From: Streptomyces sp. NBC_01298
Lineage (GTDB): Bacteria; Actinomycetota; Actinomycetes; Streptomycetales; Streptomycetaceae
Assembly (NCBI RefSeq): GCF_035978755.1
Contig: NZ_CP108414.1
Span: 4,836,001-4,900,000 of the forward strand
DNA length: 64,000 bases
Reading direction: 5' to 3'
The translations under genes and the position numbers were made by a program. Each line of letters opens with the position of its first letter. Within the stretch, counting starts at the first letter, position 1. Below are positions 18,818-25,816 of this stretch, piece after piece. The notes under the pieces were generated by a model that saw only the letters and a program-made list of their open reading frames with translations, ran no database searches and had not been told where the DNA came from.

Positions 18818-19273
18818 CTAGCTGTCTGGAAGCGTGAAGCCCGACCGGAGCCGGGCCAGCAGGATGTTGAGGTGGTCGACGTCCGCGTCGGACCAGTCGG
18901 CCAGGGCCTTCGCCAGCGCGGTGGTGTGGCGGGTGCCGAGCTCGGTGAGGAGCGCGCGGCCGGCCGGGGTCAGGCGCAGGATCCGGCAGCGGGCGTCGAC
19001 GGGGTCGGTGTCGCGGGTGATCCAGCCGCGGTCGGTGGTGTGCGCGACGTGCCGGCTGGTCACGGAGATGTCGATGGCCAGGTACTCGGACAGGCGGCCG
19101 AGCCGCATCTCGCCGTGCCGGTCGAGCACGGTGAGCACGGCCGCCGAACCGGGCGGGCAGTCGGAGGGCAGGAGGCGGGCGAGGTCGCGCTTGACGGCGC
19201 CGATGCCGGTGAGCTGTCGGGCCAGTTCGGCGTAACGCGTTGCGGGTGTGGTCACTGCGGGCGCTGTGGTCAC
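18818..19273 (-). CDS. MarR-family transcriptional regulator
   Basis: 151 residues using the GTG at 19273, which has GGAGGGGGG 5-6 nt upstream; an ATG at 19312 is possible but would overlap the predicted -10 box. The winged helix is recognisable (GEMRLGRLSEYLAIDISVTSR then DRGWITRDTDPVDARCRIL). MarR proteins bind palindromes as dimers and release DNA on ligand binding. It heads the operon with the MFS pump and has a perfect inverted repeat in its own promoter, so autorepression is likely. Confidence 0.88.
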   Translation of the reverse strand: MTTAPAVTTPATRYAELARQLTGIGAVKRDLARLLPSDCPPGSAAVLTVLDRHGEMRLGRLSEYLAIDISVTSRHVAHTTDRGWITRDTDPVDARCRILRLTPAGRALLTELGTRHTTALAKALADWSDADVDHLNILLARLRSGFTLPDS

Positions 19274-19294
19274 CGGGACCCCCCTCCGAATGTC

Positions 19295-19337
19295 GTTGCT
19301 TCGGGCAACCATAGAAGCAGATGGTTGTTACAGGCAA
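19295..19337 (-). promoter_or_regulatory. Promoter and palindromic operator of the marR-MFS operon
   Basis: On the - strand, TTGCCT (19337-19332), an 18-nt spacer and TATGGT (19313-19308) form a good housekeeping promoter. Between and over them lies a perfect inverted repeat CAACCAT-N8-ATGGTTG (19306-19327), plus a second repeat GTTGC-N5-GCAAC (19295-19309) at the predicted transcription start. The size and position are typical of MarR operators. Confidence 0.6.
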
Positions 19338-19392
19338 ATGAATCGGAGGCCCGGGCGGTAAAGGAATCGGAAAACCCGCTAGGGTCCTGCGC

Positions 19393-19632
19393 ATGGCTGC
19401 GAATCACGACTCGAACCACAACTCACAGGCTCCCGAGGGTGACTACGACCCCGCGGGCAGCACCCAGATGTTCCGGGCGTTCGTCGACGAGCCGGTACCG
19501 GCCCCCGCCGTCCCCGGTTCGCGCATGCAGAACCGTGCCGCGCGCAAGTCGGGCCCGGGTGCGGGCCTGTGGATCGGCGTCGGCCTCGCCGCGGTGGTCC
19601 TGATCGCCGTGGTGGCCTGGCTGGCGCTCTGA
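19393..19632 (+). CDS. Small single-pass membrane protein (conserved in Streptomyces)
   Basis: 79 residues. A hydrophilic N-terminal half (NHDSNHNSQAPEGDYDP, then STQMFRAFVDEPVPAP) is followed by basic residues and one C-terminal helix (LWIGVGLAAVVLIAVVAWLAL) ending at the stop, so it is probably tail-anchored with the N-terminus inside. Function is not recognised. It is divergent from the marR operon. Confidence 0.7.
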   Translation: MAANHDSNHNSQAPEGDYDPAGSTQMFRAFVDEPVPAPAVPGSRMQNRAARKSGPGAGLWIGVGLAAVVLIAVVAWLAL

Positions 19633-19674
19633 GGCCCGGCCCGCGCGGCGACGGCCGTCAGTTCCCGACCGCCG

Positions 19675-20526
19675 TCAGTTCCAGGTGGCCGTGACCCTCT
19701 GGGTCTCCACGTGCATGCCCAGGGGGACGCGCCAGGCCTCGACGCAGATCCGGTAGGTCCGCGTCTTCGTCGTGCCGCCCGCGATCGGGGCGGGCAGCGG
19801 CTGGGTCGAGATGATGGTGTTCCAGTCGACGCCCAGGGCGCCGATGATGTGCGTCGCGAAGCTGACCGTGCCCGAACGGGCCGCCGTGCCTCCGGTGTTG
19901 GTGAAGGGCACCGCGACCTGCTCGCACCAGCGTTCCGCGGCCGCGGTGCGGGTCGGCGCGCCGATGCTCAGCTTCGCCGGCGTGGCCGGAGGCGGCGCGG
20001 GCGTGGACGGCCCGGGCTTCGGCGGCGGGCTGGACGGGCTCCCGGGCTTGCCGCCCGGGGCGGTCGGAAGCGTGGTGCCGGGTGCGGTGGCGGGCGGGTT
20101 CCCGGAGCCGCCGGGGGGTGTGGCCGCGCCTCCGCCCGAGGCGGAGCCGGCCGGGGGCCGCGATCCCGGGGCGCCGGGCGGCGTACCGCCGGGGCCGCCC
20201 GATGTCCCACCGGAGACTCCGCCCGTGACTCCGCCCGAGCTTCCGCCCGGAGTACCGCCGGGCGTGCCGCCCGGGATGTCCGCCGAGGCGCTCCCCGACG
20301 TGCCGTCGCCGGCCGCGGAGGAGCCGGGCGACGCCTGCGGGAGCGACTGGAACTCGACCCCGGCCCTGGGTGCGACGTTCTCCCCGGCGCCCCGATCCGG
20401 GCCGGGGGCGGCTGCGCCCACGGCCACGTAGGCCTCGCGCGCGGGGCCGCCGCAGCCGGTCAGGGCGACGGCGGAAGCCGTGGCACACAGGGCGAGGACG
20501 GCGGCCTGCCGGGATACCTTTCGCAT
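19675..20526 (-). CDS. Putative lipoprotein with Pro/Gly-rich linker
   Basis: 283 residues. The signal peptide ends in the lipobox VALTGC (Cys25), so it should be lipid-anchored outside the membrane. Residues 70-185 are a low-complexity stalk with PGGTPGGTPGG-like repeats. The C-terminal 100 residues form a compact domain with two cysteines (RWCEQVAVPFTNTG and YRICVEAWRVPLG), probably a beta-sandwich. No catalytic motif is seen. The stalk would let the domain span the thick cell wall. Confidence 0.72.
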   Translation of the reverse strand: MRKVSRQAAVLALCATASAVALTGCGGPAREAYVAVGAAAPGPDRGAGENVAPRAGVEFQSLPQASPGSSAAGDGTSGSASADIPGGTPGGTPGGSSGGVTGGVSGGTSGGPGGTPPGAPGSRPPAGSASGGGAATPPGGSGNPPATAPGTTLPTAPGGKPGSPSSPPPKPGPSTPAPPPATPAKLSIGAPTRTAAAERWCEQVAVPFTNTGGTAARSGTVSFATHIIGALGVDWNTIISTQPLPAPIAGGTTKTRTYRICVEAWRVPLGMHVETQRVTATWN

Positions 20527-20630
20527 CCCGGCAGTTTTACTGACGTGCCGTCAATTGTGAAGCCGCTGCGGAGGATTGGCCGAGCGTGCTCGTGCCGGTC
20601 CGCGCGGCCGCATCCCGGTGGCCGCGGAGG

Positions 20631-21485
20631 CTACTCGCCGATCAGGCCGACGCGGAGCTGCGCGAGCGTGCGCGTGAGCAGCCGGGAGACGTGCATCTGG
20701 GAGATGCCGACCTCCTCGCCGATCTGCGACTGGGTCATGTTCGCGAAGAACCGCAGCATGATGATCTGCCGTTCCCGGGGCGGGAGCTTGGCCAGCAGCG
20801 GCTTGAGCGACTCGCGGTACTCGACGCCCTCCAGCGCGGTGTCCTCGTACCCGAGCCGGTCCGCGAGCGAGCCCTCGCCGCCCTCGTCCTCGGGGGAGGG
20901 CGAGTCGAGCGAGGAGGCGGTGTACGCATTGCCCACGGCGAGGCCGTCGACGACGTCCTCCTCCGAGACCCCGAGCACGGCCGCGAGCTCCGGCACGGTT
21001 GGCGAGCGGTCGAGCTTCTGGGCGAGCTCGTCGCTGGCCTTGGTGAGGGCGAGCCGCAGCTCCTGGAGCCGGCGCGGGACGCGCACGGACCAGGAGGTGT
21101 CCCGGAAGAACCGTTTGATCTCGCCCACGACGGTCGGCATGGCGAAGGTCGGGAACTCCACCCCGCGCTCGCAGTCGAACCGGTCGATGGCCTTGATCAG
21201 CCCGATCGTGCCGACCTGGACGATGTCCTCCATGGGCTCGTTGCGGCTCCGGAAGCGGGCCGCGGCGTAGCGCACGAGGGGGAGGTTCAGCTCGATCAGG
21301 GTGTCGCGCACGTAGGTCCGCTCGGGACTGTCCGCGTCGAGGCCTGCGAGCCGCTTGAAGAGGGAGCGGGAGAGGGTGCGGGTGTCGATCCGGGTGTCGA
21401 TGGCTTCCGAGCGGTGGGACACTGCCGGCACTTCACGCTGCTTGACGAGCGTGAGCACCTGTGAGCTGCCCTGGTCTACGGACAT
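20631..21485 (-). CDS. sigN: RNA polymerase sigma factor, SigB/F/G family (probable SigN)
   Basis: 284 residues with regions 2, 3 and 4 of the SigF/B/G group. Region 2 includes [18 protein letters not shown] and GTIGLIKAIDRFD; region 2.4/3 includes VGEIKRFFRDTSWSVRVPRR; region 4 includes [21 protein letters not shown]. The ATG at 21485 (MSVDQGSS) has AAGGGGGTGG upstream; longer frames have no site. By gene order beside the next sigma gene it corresponds to S. coelicolor sigN (SCO4034), a recalled assignment. A SigB-type promoter lies 65-100 nt upstream. Confidence 0.9.
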   Translation of the reverse strand: MSVDQGSSQVLTLVKQREVPAVSHRSEAIDTRIDTRTLSRSLFKRLAGLDADSPERTYVRDTLIELNLPLVRYAAARFRSRNEPMEDIVQVGTIGLIKAIDRFDCERGVEFPTFAMPTVVGEIKRFFRDTSWSVRVPRRLQELRLALTKASDELAQKLDRSPTVPELAAVLGVSEEDVVDGLAVGNAYTASSLDSPSPEDEGGEGSLADRLGYEDTALEGVEYRESLKPLLAKLPPRERQIIMLRFFANMTQSQIGEEVGISQMHVSRLLTRTLAQLRVGLIGE

Positions 21486-21556
21486 GCCACCCCCTTGAGG
21501 TCGCGGACGGTCGCGCTTCATCTGCGCGCCCGTCGGAGGAACGCAGCCTCCACCTG

Positions 21557-21583
21557 AATACCGGAGGCGGGGCTGCGGCAAAC
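21557..21583 (-). promoter_or_regulatory. SigB/F-type promoter upstream of sigN
   Basis: On the - strand GTTT (21583-21580), a 16-nt spacer and CGGTAT (21563-21558) match the Streptomyces SigB-like consensus GNNT-N14-16-GGGTA(C/T) with one mismatch. The predicted start is about 65 nt before the sigN ATG, suggesting that sigN is transcribed by itself or by a relative. Confidence 0.55.
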
Positions 21584-21731
21584 GCGGTTCCAGCAGAATG
21601 TCACATGTCGGCAACACGCTGTAGCGCCATGTCGACAAGTATCTCCAGCGACAGAACCCGATAGGCCTGCTCTAGGGCGGGAATCTGCCGCTCTGTCAGG
21701 AAACGCGGAGAATGATCTCCACTCGATTCGG

Positions 21732-22805
21732 TTAGGCCTCGATCCTGTTTGCGGATCTCAGCCGGGCGAAGCTCCGGGCGAGGAGTCGGGAGACGTGCAT
21801 CTGGGAGACGCCGAGCTCGGCGCTGATCTGCGACTGGGTCAGATTGTTGTAGTACCGCAGGAGCAGGATCCGCTGCTCGCGTTCGGGCAGCTGTACGAGC
21901 AGGTGGCGGACCAGGTCGCGGTGTTCCACGCCGGCCAGCTCGGGGTCCTCGTAGCCGAGGCGGTCGAGCAGGCCGGGGAGCCCGTCGCCCTCCTGGGCGG
22001 CCTCCAGGGAGGTCGCGTGGTAGCTGCGGCCGGCCTCGATGCAGGAGAGCACCTCGTCCTCGCCGATGCGCAGCCGCTCGGCGATCTCGGGGGTGGTCGG
22101 GGTGCGGCCGTGCAGGGTGGTGAGGTCCTCGGTGGCGGCGTTGACCTGGACCCACAGCTCGTGGAGCCGGCGCGGCACGTGGACGGTGCGGACGTTGTCG
22201 CGGAAGTACCGCTTGATCTCGCCCACGACGGTCGGCATGGCGAAGGTCGGGAACTGCACCCCGCGCTCGGGGTCGAACCGGTCGATCGCGTTGATCAGCC
22301 CGATCGTGCCGACCTGGATCACGTCCTCCATCGGCTCGTTGCGGCTGCGGAAGCGGGCGGCCGCGTACCGGACGAGCGGGATGTTGGCCTCAATGAGGGC
22401 CCCGCGGACCCGCGCGTGCTCGCTGGTGCCCGGCTGCAGGTCCTTCAGCTGCCCGAACAGGACCTGGGTGAGGGCCCGGGTGTCGGCGCCCCGGCTCTGC
22501 GGCCTGGGGGCGACCGGAGGCTCCTCGGGAGCCTCCTGCTGGGGCGGTACGTGGGACTCCTGCGGCTGGGGCTGCGGGGAGACCTGCGACTGGCCCTGCG
22601 GGGTCACCTGCGACTGGCCCTGCGGGGTCACCTGCGGCTGGCCCTGGGGGGACACCTGCGGGGAGGCCTGCGGGGACACCTGCGGGGAGGCCCGGTGCGG
22701 GGCCTGCGCGGAGTTCCCGCGGGGTTCGTGCGGATGGTGGGGCTGCTCCTGCTGTGGGTCCTGCTGGGGCGGCACCTCAGGCGCAGTACTGGCCGGCACG
22801 GTCAC
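21732..22805 (-). CDS. sigF: RNA polymerase sigma factor, SigB/F/G family (probable SigF)
   Basis: 357 residues. Residues 1-95 are a Pro/Gln-rich extension with octapeptide repeats (GQSQVTPQ, twice exactly, plus variants). Residues 105-357 hold sigma regions 2-4: [38 protein letters not shown] and [21 protein letters not shown], close to the neighbouring sigma factor. The GTG at 22805 has AAGGGGTGG upstream. Gene order suggests the late sporulation factor SigF (SCO4035), again recalled. The tandem arrangement implies duplication. Anti-sigma genes are not adjacent. Confidence 0.9.
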   Translation of the reverse strand: MTVPASTAPEVPPQQDPQQEQPHHPHEPRGNSAQAPHRASPQVSPQASPQVSPQGQPQVTPQGQSQVTPQGQSQVSPQPQPQESHVPPQQEAPEEPPVAPRPQSRGADTRALTQVLFGQLKDLQPGTSEHARVRGALIEANIPLVRYAAARFRSRNEPMEDVIQVGTIGLINAIDRFDPERGVQFPTFAMPTVVGEIKRYFRDNVRTVHVPRRLHELWVQVNAATEDLTTLHGRTPTTPEIAERLRIGEDEVLSCIEAGRSYHATSLEAAQEGDGLPGLLDRLGYEDPELAGVEHRDLVRHLLVQLPEREQRILLLRYYNNLTQSQISAELGVSQMHVSRLLARSFARLRSANRIEA

Positions 22806-22869
22806 GCCACCCCTTCACTTCACGTCATCAACTCATCCGTCAAAAGCGGTCATAGCATCACAAGACATG

Positions 22870-22882
22870 TGCACTGTGTGCA
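22870..22882. promoter_or_regulatory. Inverted repeat upstream of sigF
   Basis: TGCAC-TGT-GTGCA, perfect 5-bp arms, about 65 nt before the sigF start. It lies inside a relatively AT-rich stretch of the 211-nt intergenic region and could be a regulator site; no binding protein can be named. Confidence 0.35.
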
Positions 22883-22957
22883 AGCACCGTATAACGCCGT
22901 GTTGGGAGTAACTTGGGCATAACAGGGCATCTTGCCCCGTCTGCGCGAACGCGAAAA

Positions 22958-22983
22958 GCCCCCCATCCGTCGGAGTGGGGGGC
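22958..22983 (-). terminator. Intrinsic terminator of the 53-aa membrane protein gene
   Basis: 8-bp GC stem (GCCCCCCA / TGGGGGGC), read on the - strand followed by TTTT, 33 nt downstream of the stop at 23017. Confidence 0.75.
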
Positions 22984-23016
22984 CGGGAAGTCCGGAAACC
23001 GCTTCAGCGTACGGGT

Positions 23017-23178
23017 TCAGCGCACCAGTTCGGTCATGAACTCGCCGATCGCCGTTGCGGCATCCGAGATCCCCATGAAGCCTATTTTGACCATGTCGGC
23101 GGCTTTTTCGGGCTGGGTGATGATGACGAAGAGGACGAAGACGACAAGGGCGCCCGAGATCAGCTTCTTGGTTTCCAC
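23017..23178 (-). CDS. Small conserved membrane protein
   Basis: About 53 residues from the GTG at 23178 (METKKLISGALVVF), with one membrane helix (LISGALVVFVLFVIITQ) and an amphipathic C-terminal half (KAADMVKIGFMGISDAATAI). Function is unknown. The nearest purine-rich ribosome site, GGGGAGG, is 12 nt from this GTG, and a TTG at 23211 in frame is an alternative giving 64 residues. A TAGACT -10-like box lies about 50 nt upstream at 23227-23222. Confidence 0.6.
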   Translation of the reverse strand: METKKLISGALVVFVLFVIITQPEKAADMVKIGFMGISDAATAIGEFMTELVR

Positions 23179-23233
23179 GTGCGCTGTCGGCCTCCCCAAC
23201 CGGTCCTGCAAGGTCGGCAGAGTCTAGCCCGTC

Positions 23234-23245
23234 GTGTTCGAACAC
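23234..23245. promoter_or_regulatory. 12-bp perfect palindrome GTGTTCGAACAC
   Basis: It lies between the small membrane gene on the - strand and the 6C RNA on the + strand, just upstream of the TAGACT box. The half-site resembles actinobacterial LexA halves (CGAAC/GTTCG), but the arms point the other way, so it is not a standard SOS box. Confidence 0.35.
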
Positions 23246-23388
23246 TCACCCGGCCTTTAGGGACCAATGACCTGGCGGCACAGGCCCTTTGCCGGTGTGC
23301 CGACGGCCCCGGAAGGCGCAGGATTGAACACAAGCCCACCGGTTCTGGCAGGAAATCGGTGAGCGAGGGACAGGACCTCACTGCGGGG

Positions 23389-23523
23389 TCCGAGCCGCAA
23401 GCTTCCCCCCTGACTGCGGCTTGGACTGGCAGGTTCCGTCCTCATCGGGGGAAGTGGCTTGTCCCCCCGATGCCACTTCCCCCGTCCCAACCGTTGAAGG
23501 TCCCGACTCAGGTCGGGGCCTTC
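23389..23523 (+). ncRNA. 6C RNA (actinobacterial small RNA with two C6 loops)
   Basis: Two perfect hairpins each display six cytosines in the loop. The first is AGCCGCA/TGCGGCT (23393-23399 with 23415-23421), loop including CCCCCC. The second is GGGGGAAGTGGC/GCCACTTCCCCC (23447-23458 with 23472-23483), loop TTGTCCCCCCGAT. A terminator-like stem follows at 23496-23523. This is the defining pattern of the 6C RNA class found in most actinomycetes. The 5' end is uncertain, and more weak hairpins (for example GGCACA/TGTGCC at 23277-23301) lie upstream. It stands alone, so it should act in trans. Confidence 0.85.
23496..23523 (+). terminator. Terminator stem of the 6C RNA
   Basis: GAAGG-CCCGAC / GTCGGG-CCTTC stem with a TCA loop, followed by TTCTTCG on the + strand. 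It may also serve the secreted-protein gene on the opposite strand. Confidence 0.7.
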
Positions 23524-23557
23524 TTCGCGTTTGGCGCCTTCCGGGCCGGGGGAGCGC

Positions 23558-23845
23558 CTACTCCAGCCCGCCGGCCAGGTCGGCGATCGGCTGGACGGGG
23601 GCGATCACGGGCGCGAGCTGGTTCGGGAGCTCCATCAGCTGGTTGAGCTGGTTCAGGCCGCCGCTCACCTGTCCGCCGATCTCCTGCACCGAGGACGGGC
23701 TCGCCCCCTCGGGCATGCCCTGCGGGGCCGGCAGGTCCGGAAGGGTGAGTGGGGAGACCGGGGCGGCGGAGGCGGCGGGAGCCGCGAGGCCGGCGGCGGC
23801 CCCCGCGAGGGCGAGGGCGGCGAGGATGCGCTTGGTCTTGGTCAT
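23558..23845 (-). CDS. Small secreted protein
   Basis: 95 residues: a clear signal peptide (MTKTKRILAALALAGAAAG, cleavage near ASAAP) and a mature part of about 60 residues with SVQEIGGQVSGGLNQLNQL and LAPVIAPVQPIADLAGGLE. It resembles the many short exported Streptomyces proteins with Leu/Asn heptads that may sit at the hypha surface; function is unknown. The ATG at 23845 is chosen for the signal peptide. Confidence 0.75.
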   Translation of the reverse strand: MTKTKRILAALALAGAAAGLAAPAASAAPVSPLTLPDLPAPQGMPEGASPSSVQEIGGQVSGGLNQLNQLMELPNQLAPVIAPVQPIADLAGGLE

Positions 23846-23896
23846 GCCGTGACAACGGCCCAGGGCGCGGGCAGTCACGCGGATGTCCCTCGGACG

Positions 23897-23930
23897 CCGG
23901 AACCCCCGGAACCCCCGGAACCCCCGGAAA
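23897..23930. repeat. 9-bp tandem repeat (CCGGAACCC x 3.8)
   Basis: Four near-identical CCGGAACCC units between the tRNA-Ser terminator and the secreted-protein gene, in its upstream region. Confidence 0.8.
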
Positions 23931-23933
23931 CAC

Positions 23934-23967
23934 CGAGAGCCCCGACCCTTGCGGGGCGGGGCTCTCG
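23934..23967 (-). terminator. Intrinsic terminator of tRNA-Ser(CGA)
   Basis: Long GC stem CGAGAGCCCCG... / ...CGGGGCTCTCG with one internal irregularity, immediately after the tRNA on the - strand. Confidence 0.8.
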
Positions 23968-23974
23968 ATCAGAG

Positions 23975-24061
23975 CGGTAGCGGTGGGATTTGAACCCACG
24001 GATAGCTTGCACCATCACACGCTTTCGAGGCGTGCTCCTTCGGCCGCTCGGACACGCTACC
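23975..24061 (-). tRNA. tRNA-Ser(CGA)
   Basis: 87-nt class II tRNA. GGTAGCG pairs with CGCTACC, discriminator G. The stem CACGC/GCGTG encloses CTCGAAA, anticodon CGA at 24027-24025, for UCG codons. It has a long variable arm and GGTTCAAATCC. It lies 57 nt downstream of tadA on the same strand. Confidence 0.96.
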
Positions 24062-24118
24062 GAGAGAGAGCTTAGCCCAAGGAGAGCCGTGCTCTGAAAT
24101 CCATCCGCGCGACAGCGC

Positions 24119-24625
24119 TCAGAGATCGCGGAAGAAGTCCGTGAGCTGCCGCGCGCACTCCCCCGCGAGCACGCCCGCGATCACCTCGGGACGGTGGTTG
24201 AGCCGGCGGTCCCGTACGAGGTCCCACAGCGACCCCGCGGCGCCCGCCTTCTCGTCGGCCGCCCCGTAGACCACCCGGGCCACCCGCGACTGCACGAGGG
24301 CGCCCGCGCACATCACGCACGGCTCCAGGGTCACCACGAGGGTGCACCCCGGGAGCCGCCATTCCCCGAGGGCGGTGGCCGCCCGGCGCAGCGCCAGTAC
24401 CTCGGCGTGTGCCGTCGGGTCGCCGGTCGCCTCCCGTTCGTTGTGCCCGGTGGCCAGGAGCGTGCCGTCCGGGCCGAGCACCACGGCGCCGACCGGCACG
24501 TCGCCGGCCGGCACCGCCCGGGCGGCCTCCCGGAGCGCGAGGCGCATGGAGTCCTGCCACGGGTCCCGTACGGGATCGGGCGTGTACGGGGTGGTGTGCG
24601 GGGTGTGGTGGTGCTCGGGGATCAC
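24119..24625 (-). CDS. tadA: tRNA-specific adenosine-34 deaminase TadA
   Basis: 168 residues. The zinc/catalytic motifs of the cytidine deaminase fold are complete: TAHAEVLAL (HAE) near 72-74 and LEPCVMCAGA (PCxxC) near 100-106. The enzyme converts A34 of tRNA-Arg(ACG) to inosine; that tRNA is encoded at 6907-6979. The GTG at 24625 overlaps the stop of the upstream gene (TAGTG), indicating coupling. An internal ATG at 24547 (MRLALREA) is where most homologues begin, so the first 26 His/Pro-rich residues may be extra. Confidence 0.92.
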   Translation of the reverse strand: MIPEHHHTPHTTPYTPDPVRDPWQDSMRLALREAARAVPAGDVPVGAVVLGPDGTLLATGHNEREATGDPTAHAEVLALRRAATALGEWRLPGCTLVVTLEPCVMCAGALVQSRVARVVYGAADEKAGAAGSLWDLVRDRRLNHRPEVIAGVLAGECARQLTDFFRDL

Positions 24626-25227
24626 TAGCGGACGGCCTCCAGGACCTCGGTGGCGCCGAGCGAATCGGCGATCTCCGAGAGGGCGTCCCCGTCCAGGGTC
24701 ATCAGCTGTTTGTGGCTCACCCCGAGGTCGTCGAGCAGCCGGGGGTCGCCGAGCGGGCCGGCGGGTGCCGGTTCGGCGCCGGCCCGTACGTCGTGGCCGT
24801 CGTCCGCGTCAGCGTCGTCCTCCTCGTCTCTGTCGGCGGATCCGCCGTCCGAATAAGAGGCGATGACCTCGTCCTCGCCGTCCTCGGTGCCGTCGAGGTC
24901 CAGCTCGTCGAGTTCGTCGTCCTCGTCGTCCTTGCCCAGCAGCTCGTCGGTCAGCATCGAGCCGTAGGAGCTGCGGGAGGCGGCGGAGGCGTTGGACACG
25001 TAGTAGCGCGGGTCCTCCTCGCCGTCCACCCGGACGACCCCGAACCAGGTGTCCTCCTGTTCGATGAGGGCTACCACCGTGTCGTCGTCGACAGAGGCGG
25101 AGCGGGCGAGATCGATCAGATCACTCAGAGACTCGACATCGTCGAGTTCCATGTCGCTCGCTTCCCACCCGTCTTCGGTGCGCGCGAGCAGTGCGGCGAA
25201 ATACACCGTGACTCTCCCACTGGTCAT
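24625..25227 (-). CDS. tRNA adenosine deaminase-associated protein
   Basis: 200 residues of an actinobacterial family found directly upstream of tadA. The N-terminal 90 residues are ordered (VTVYFAALLARTEDGWEA, TWFGVVRVDGEEDPRYYVS). The middle (about 105-155) is strongly acidic (KDDEDDELDELDLDGTEDG), and the C-terminus is helical (LMTLDGDALSEIADSLG). The role is unknown; an acidic partner for TadA or tRNA handling is an inference from context. The ATG at 25227 has no good ribosome site and may be leaderless. Confidence 0.82.
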   Translation of the reverse strand: MTSGRVTVYFAALLARTEDGWEASDMELDDVESLSDLIDLARSASVDDDTVVALIEQEDTWFGVVRVDGEEDPRYYVSNASAASRSSYGSMLTDELLGKDDEDDELDELDLDGTEDGEDEVIASYSDGGSADRDEEDDADADDGHDVRAGAEPAPAGPLGDPRLLDDLGVSHKQLMTLDGDALSEIADSLGATEVLEAVR

Positions 25228-25514
25228 AGGTGTGCCGGTTGGAGTTCCCCCCGGCCGGAGGTGGGTGGGGGTGGAACGGTCGCCGTGCTCACCGTTTCGT
25301 ACCCCGCCCAGTCGGCATCGTGGCAGAAACGGAGCCATTGCGAGAGGTCTTCGGCGCCGTGGCGCTGGCCGCGCGTGTTGTACGGGGTCTCGTGCCGGGG
25401 GCGCGGTGGCGGCCGGACGGCGTCACGGGCGGCGTTTCGGGCGGGGGCCCGACGGGGGCCCGACGGGTGCCGCGCGGCAGCCGGGAGGCACCCCGCCGGG
25501 GCCGAAGGCGGGGC

Positions 25515-25688
25515 TCACCAGCGAAAGGTGCGCATGCGCATCTGCTGGCGCATGCGGGCGGCGCGGGCGCGCCTGGGCTGGACCCGGTCGCGCAGTTCCC
25601 GGGCCTCGTGCAGGTCACGGAGGAACTGCGCGCGCCGGGCTCTGCGCTGCGCCGTCGTCTCCAGTGGCTCGTGATCGTCGTCGGGCAT
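25515..25688 (-). CDS. Short Arg-rich conserved protein (57 aa)
   Basis: ATG at 25688 to TGA at 25515-25517, 57 residues, beginning MPDDDHEPLETTAQRRAR and ending MRQQMRMRTFRW. It has an acidic N-terminus and a long basic helix (about 20 Arg), suggesting nucleic-acid or ribosome binding. GGGCGG lies upstream of the ATG. It is too short to stand out among overlapping frames, but I recall similar short proteins next to tadA in other Streptomyces. The 287 nt downstream (25228-25514) hold no gene I can support, only a duplicated GGGGGCCCGAC unit. Confidence 0.65.
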   Translation of the reverse strand: MPDDDHEPLETTAQRRARRAQFLRDLHEARELRDRVQPRRARAARMRQQMRMRTFRW

Positions 25689-25816
25689 GGGTCACCGCCC
25701 CTGGCTGGTCCGGTCCGGTCCGTCCCCCCGAATCCCCACCTTCCCCCGGACCAGCCGTTTGATGCCACCTTCTGTCACGACTCCGCAGGAATTCAGTCGG
25801 ATTCCGACAAACCCGG

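Noticed and set aside
23234..23245. Considered as a LexA (SOS) box
   Set aside because: The actinobacterial box is GAAC-N4-GTTC; here the halves face the other way with no spacer.
23897..23930. Short CCGGAACCC units considered as a CRISPR-like array
   Set aside because: Units are 9 bp with no spacers and no cas genes nearby; it is a simple tandem repeat.
25289..25768. 159-residue - strand frame
   Set aside because: Composition is Arg/Pro/Ser-rich with no motif, and a better-supported 57-residue frame occupies part of it.
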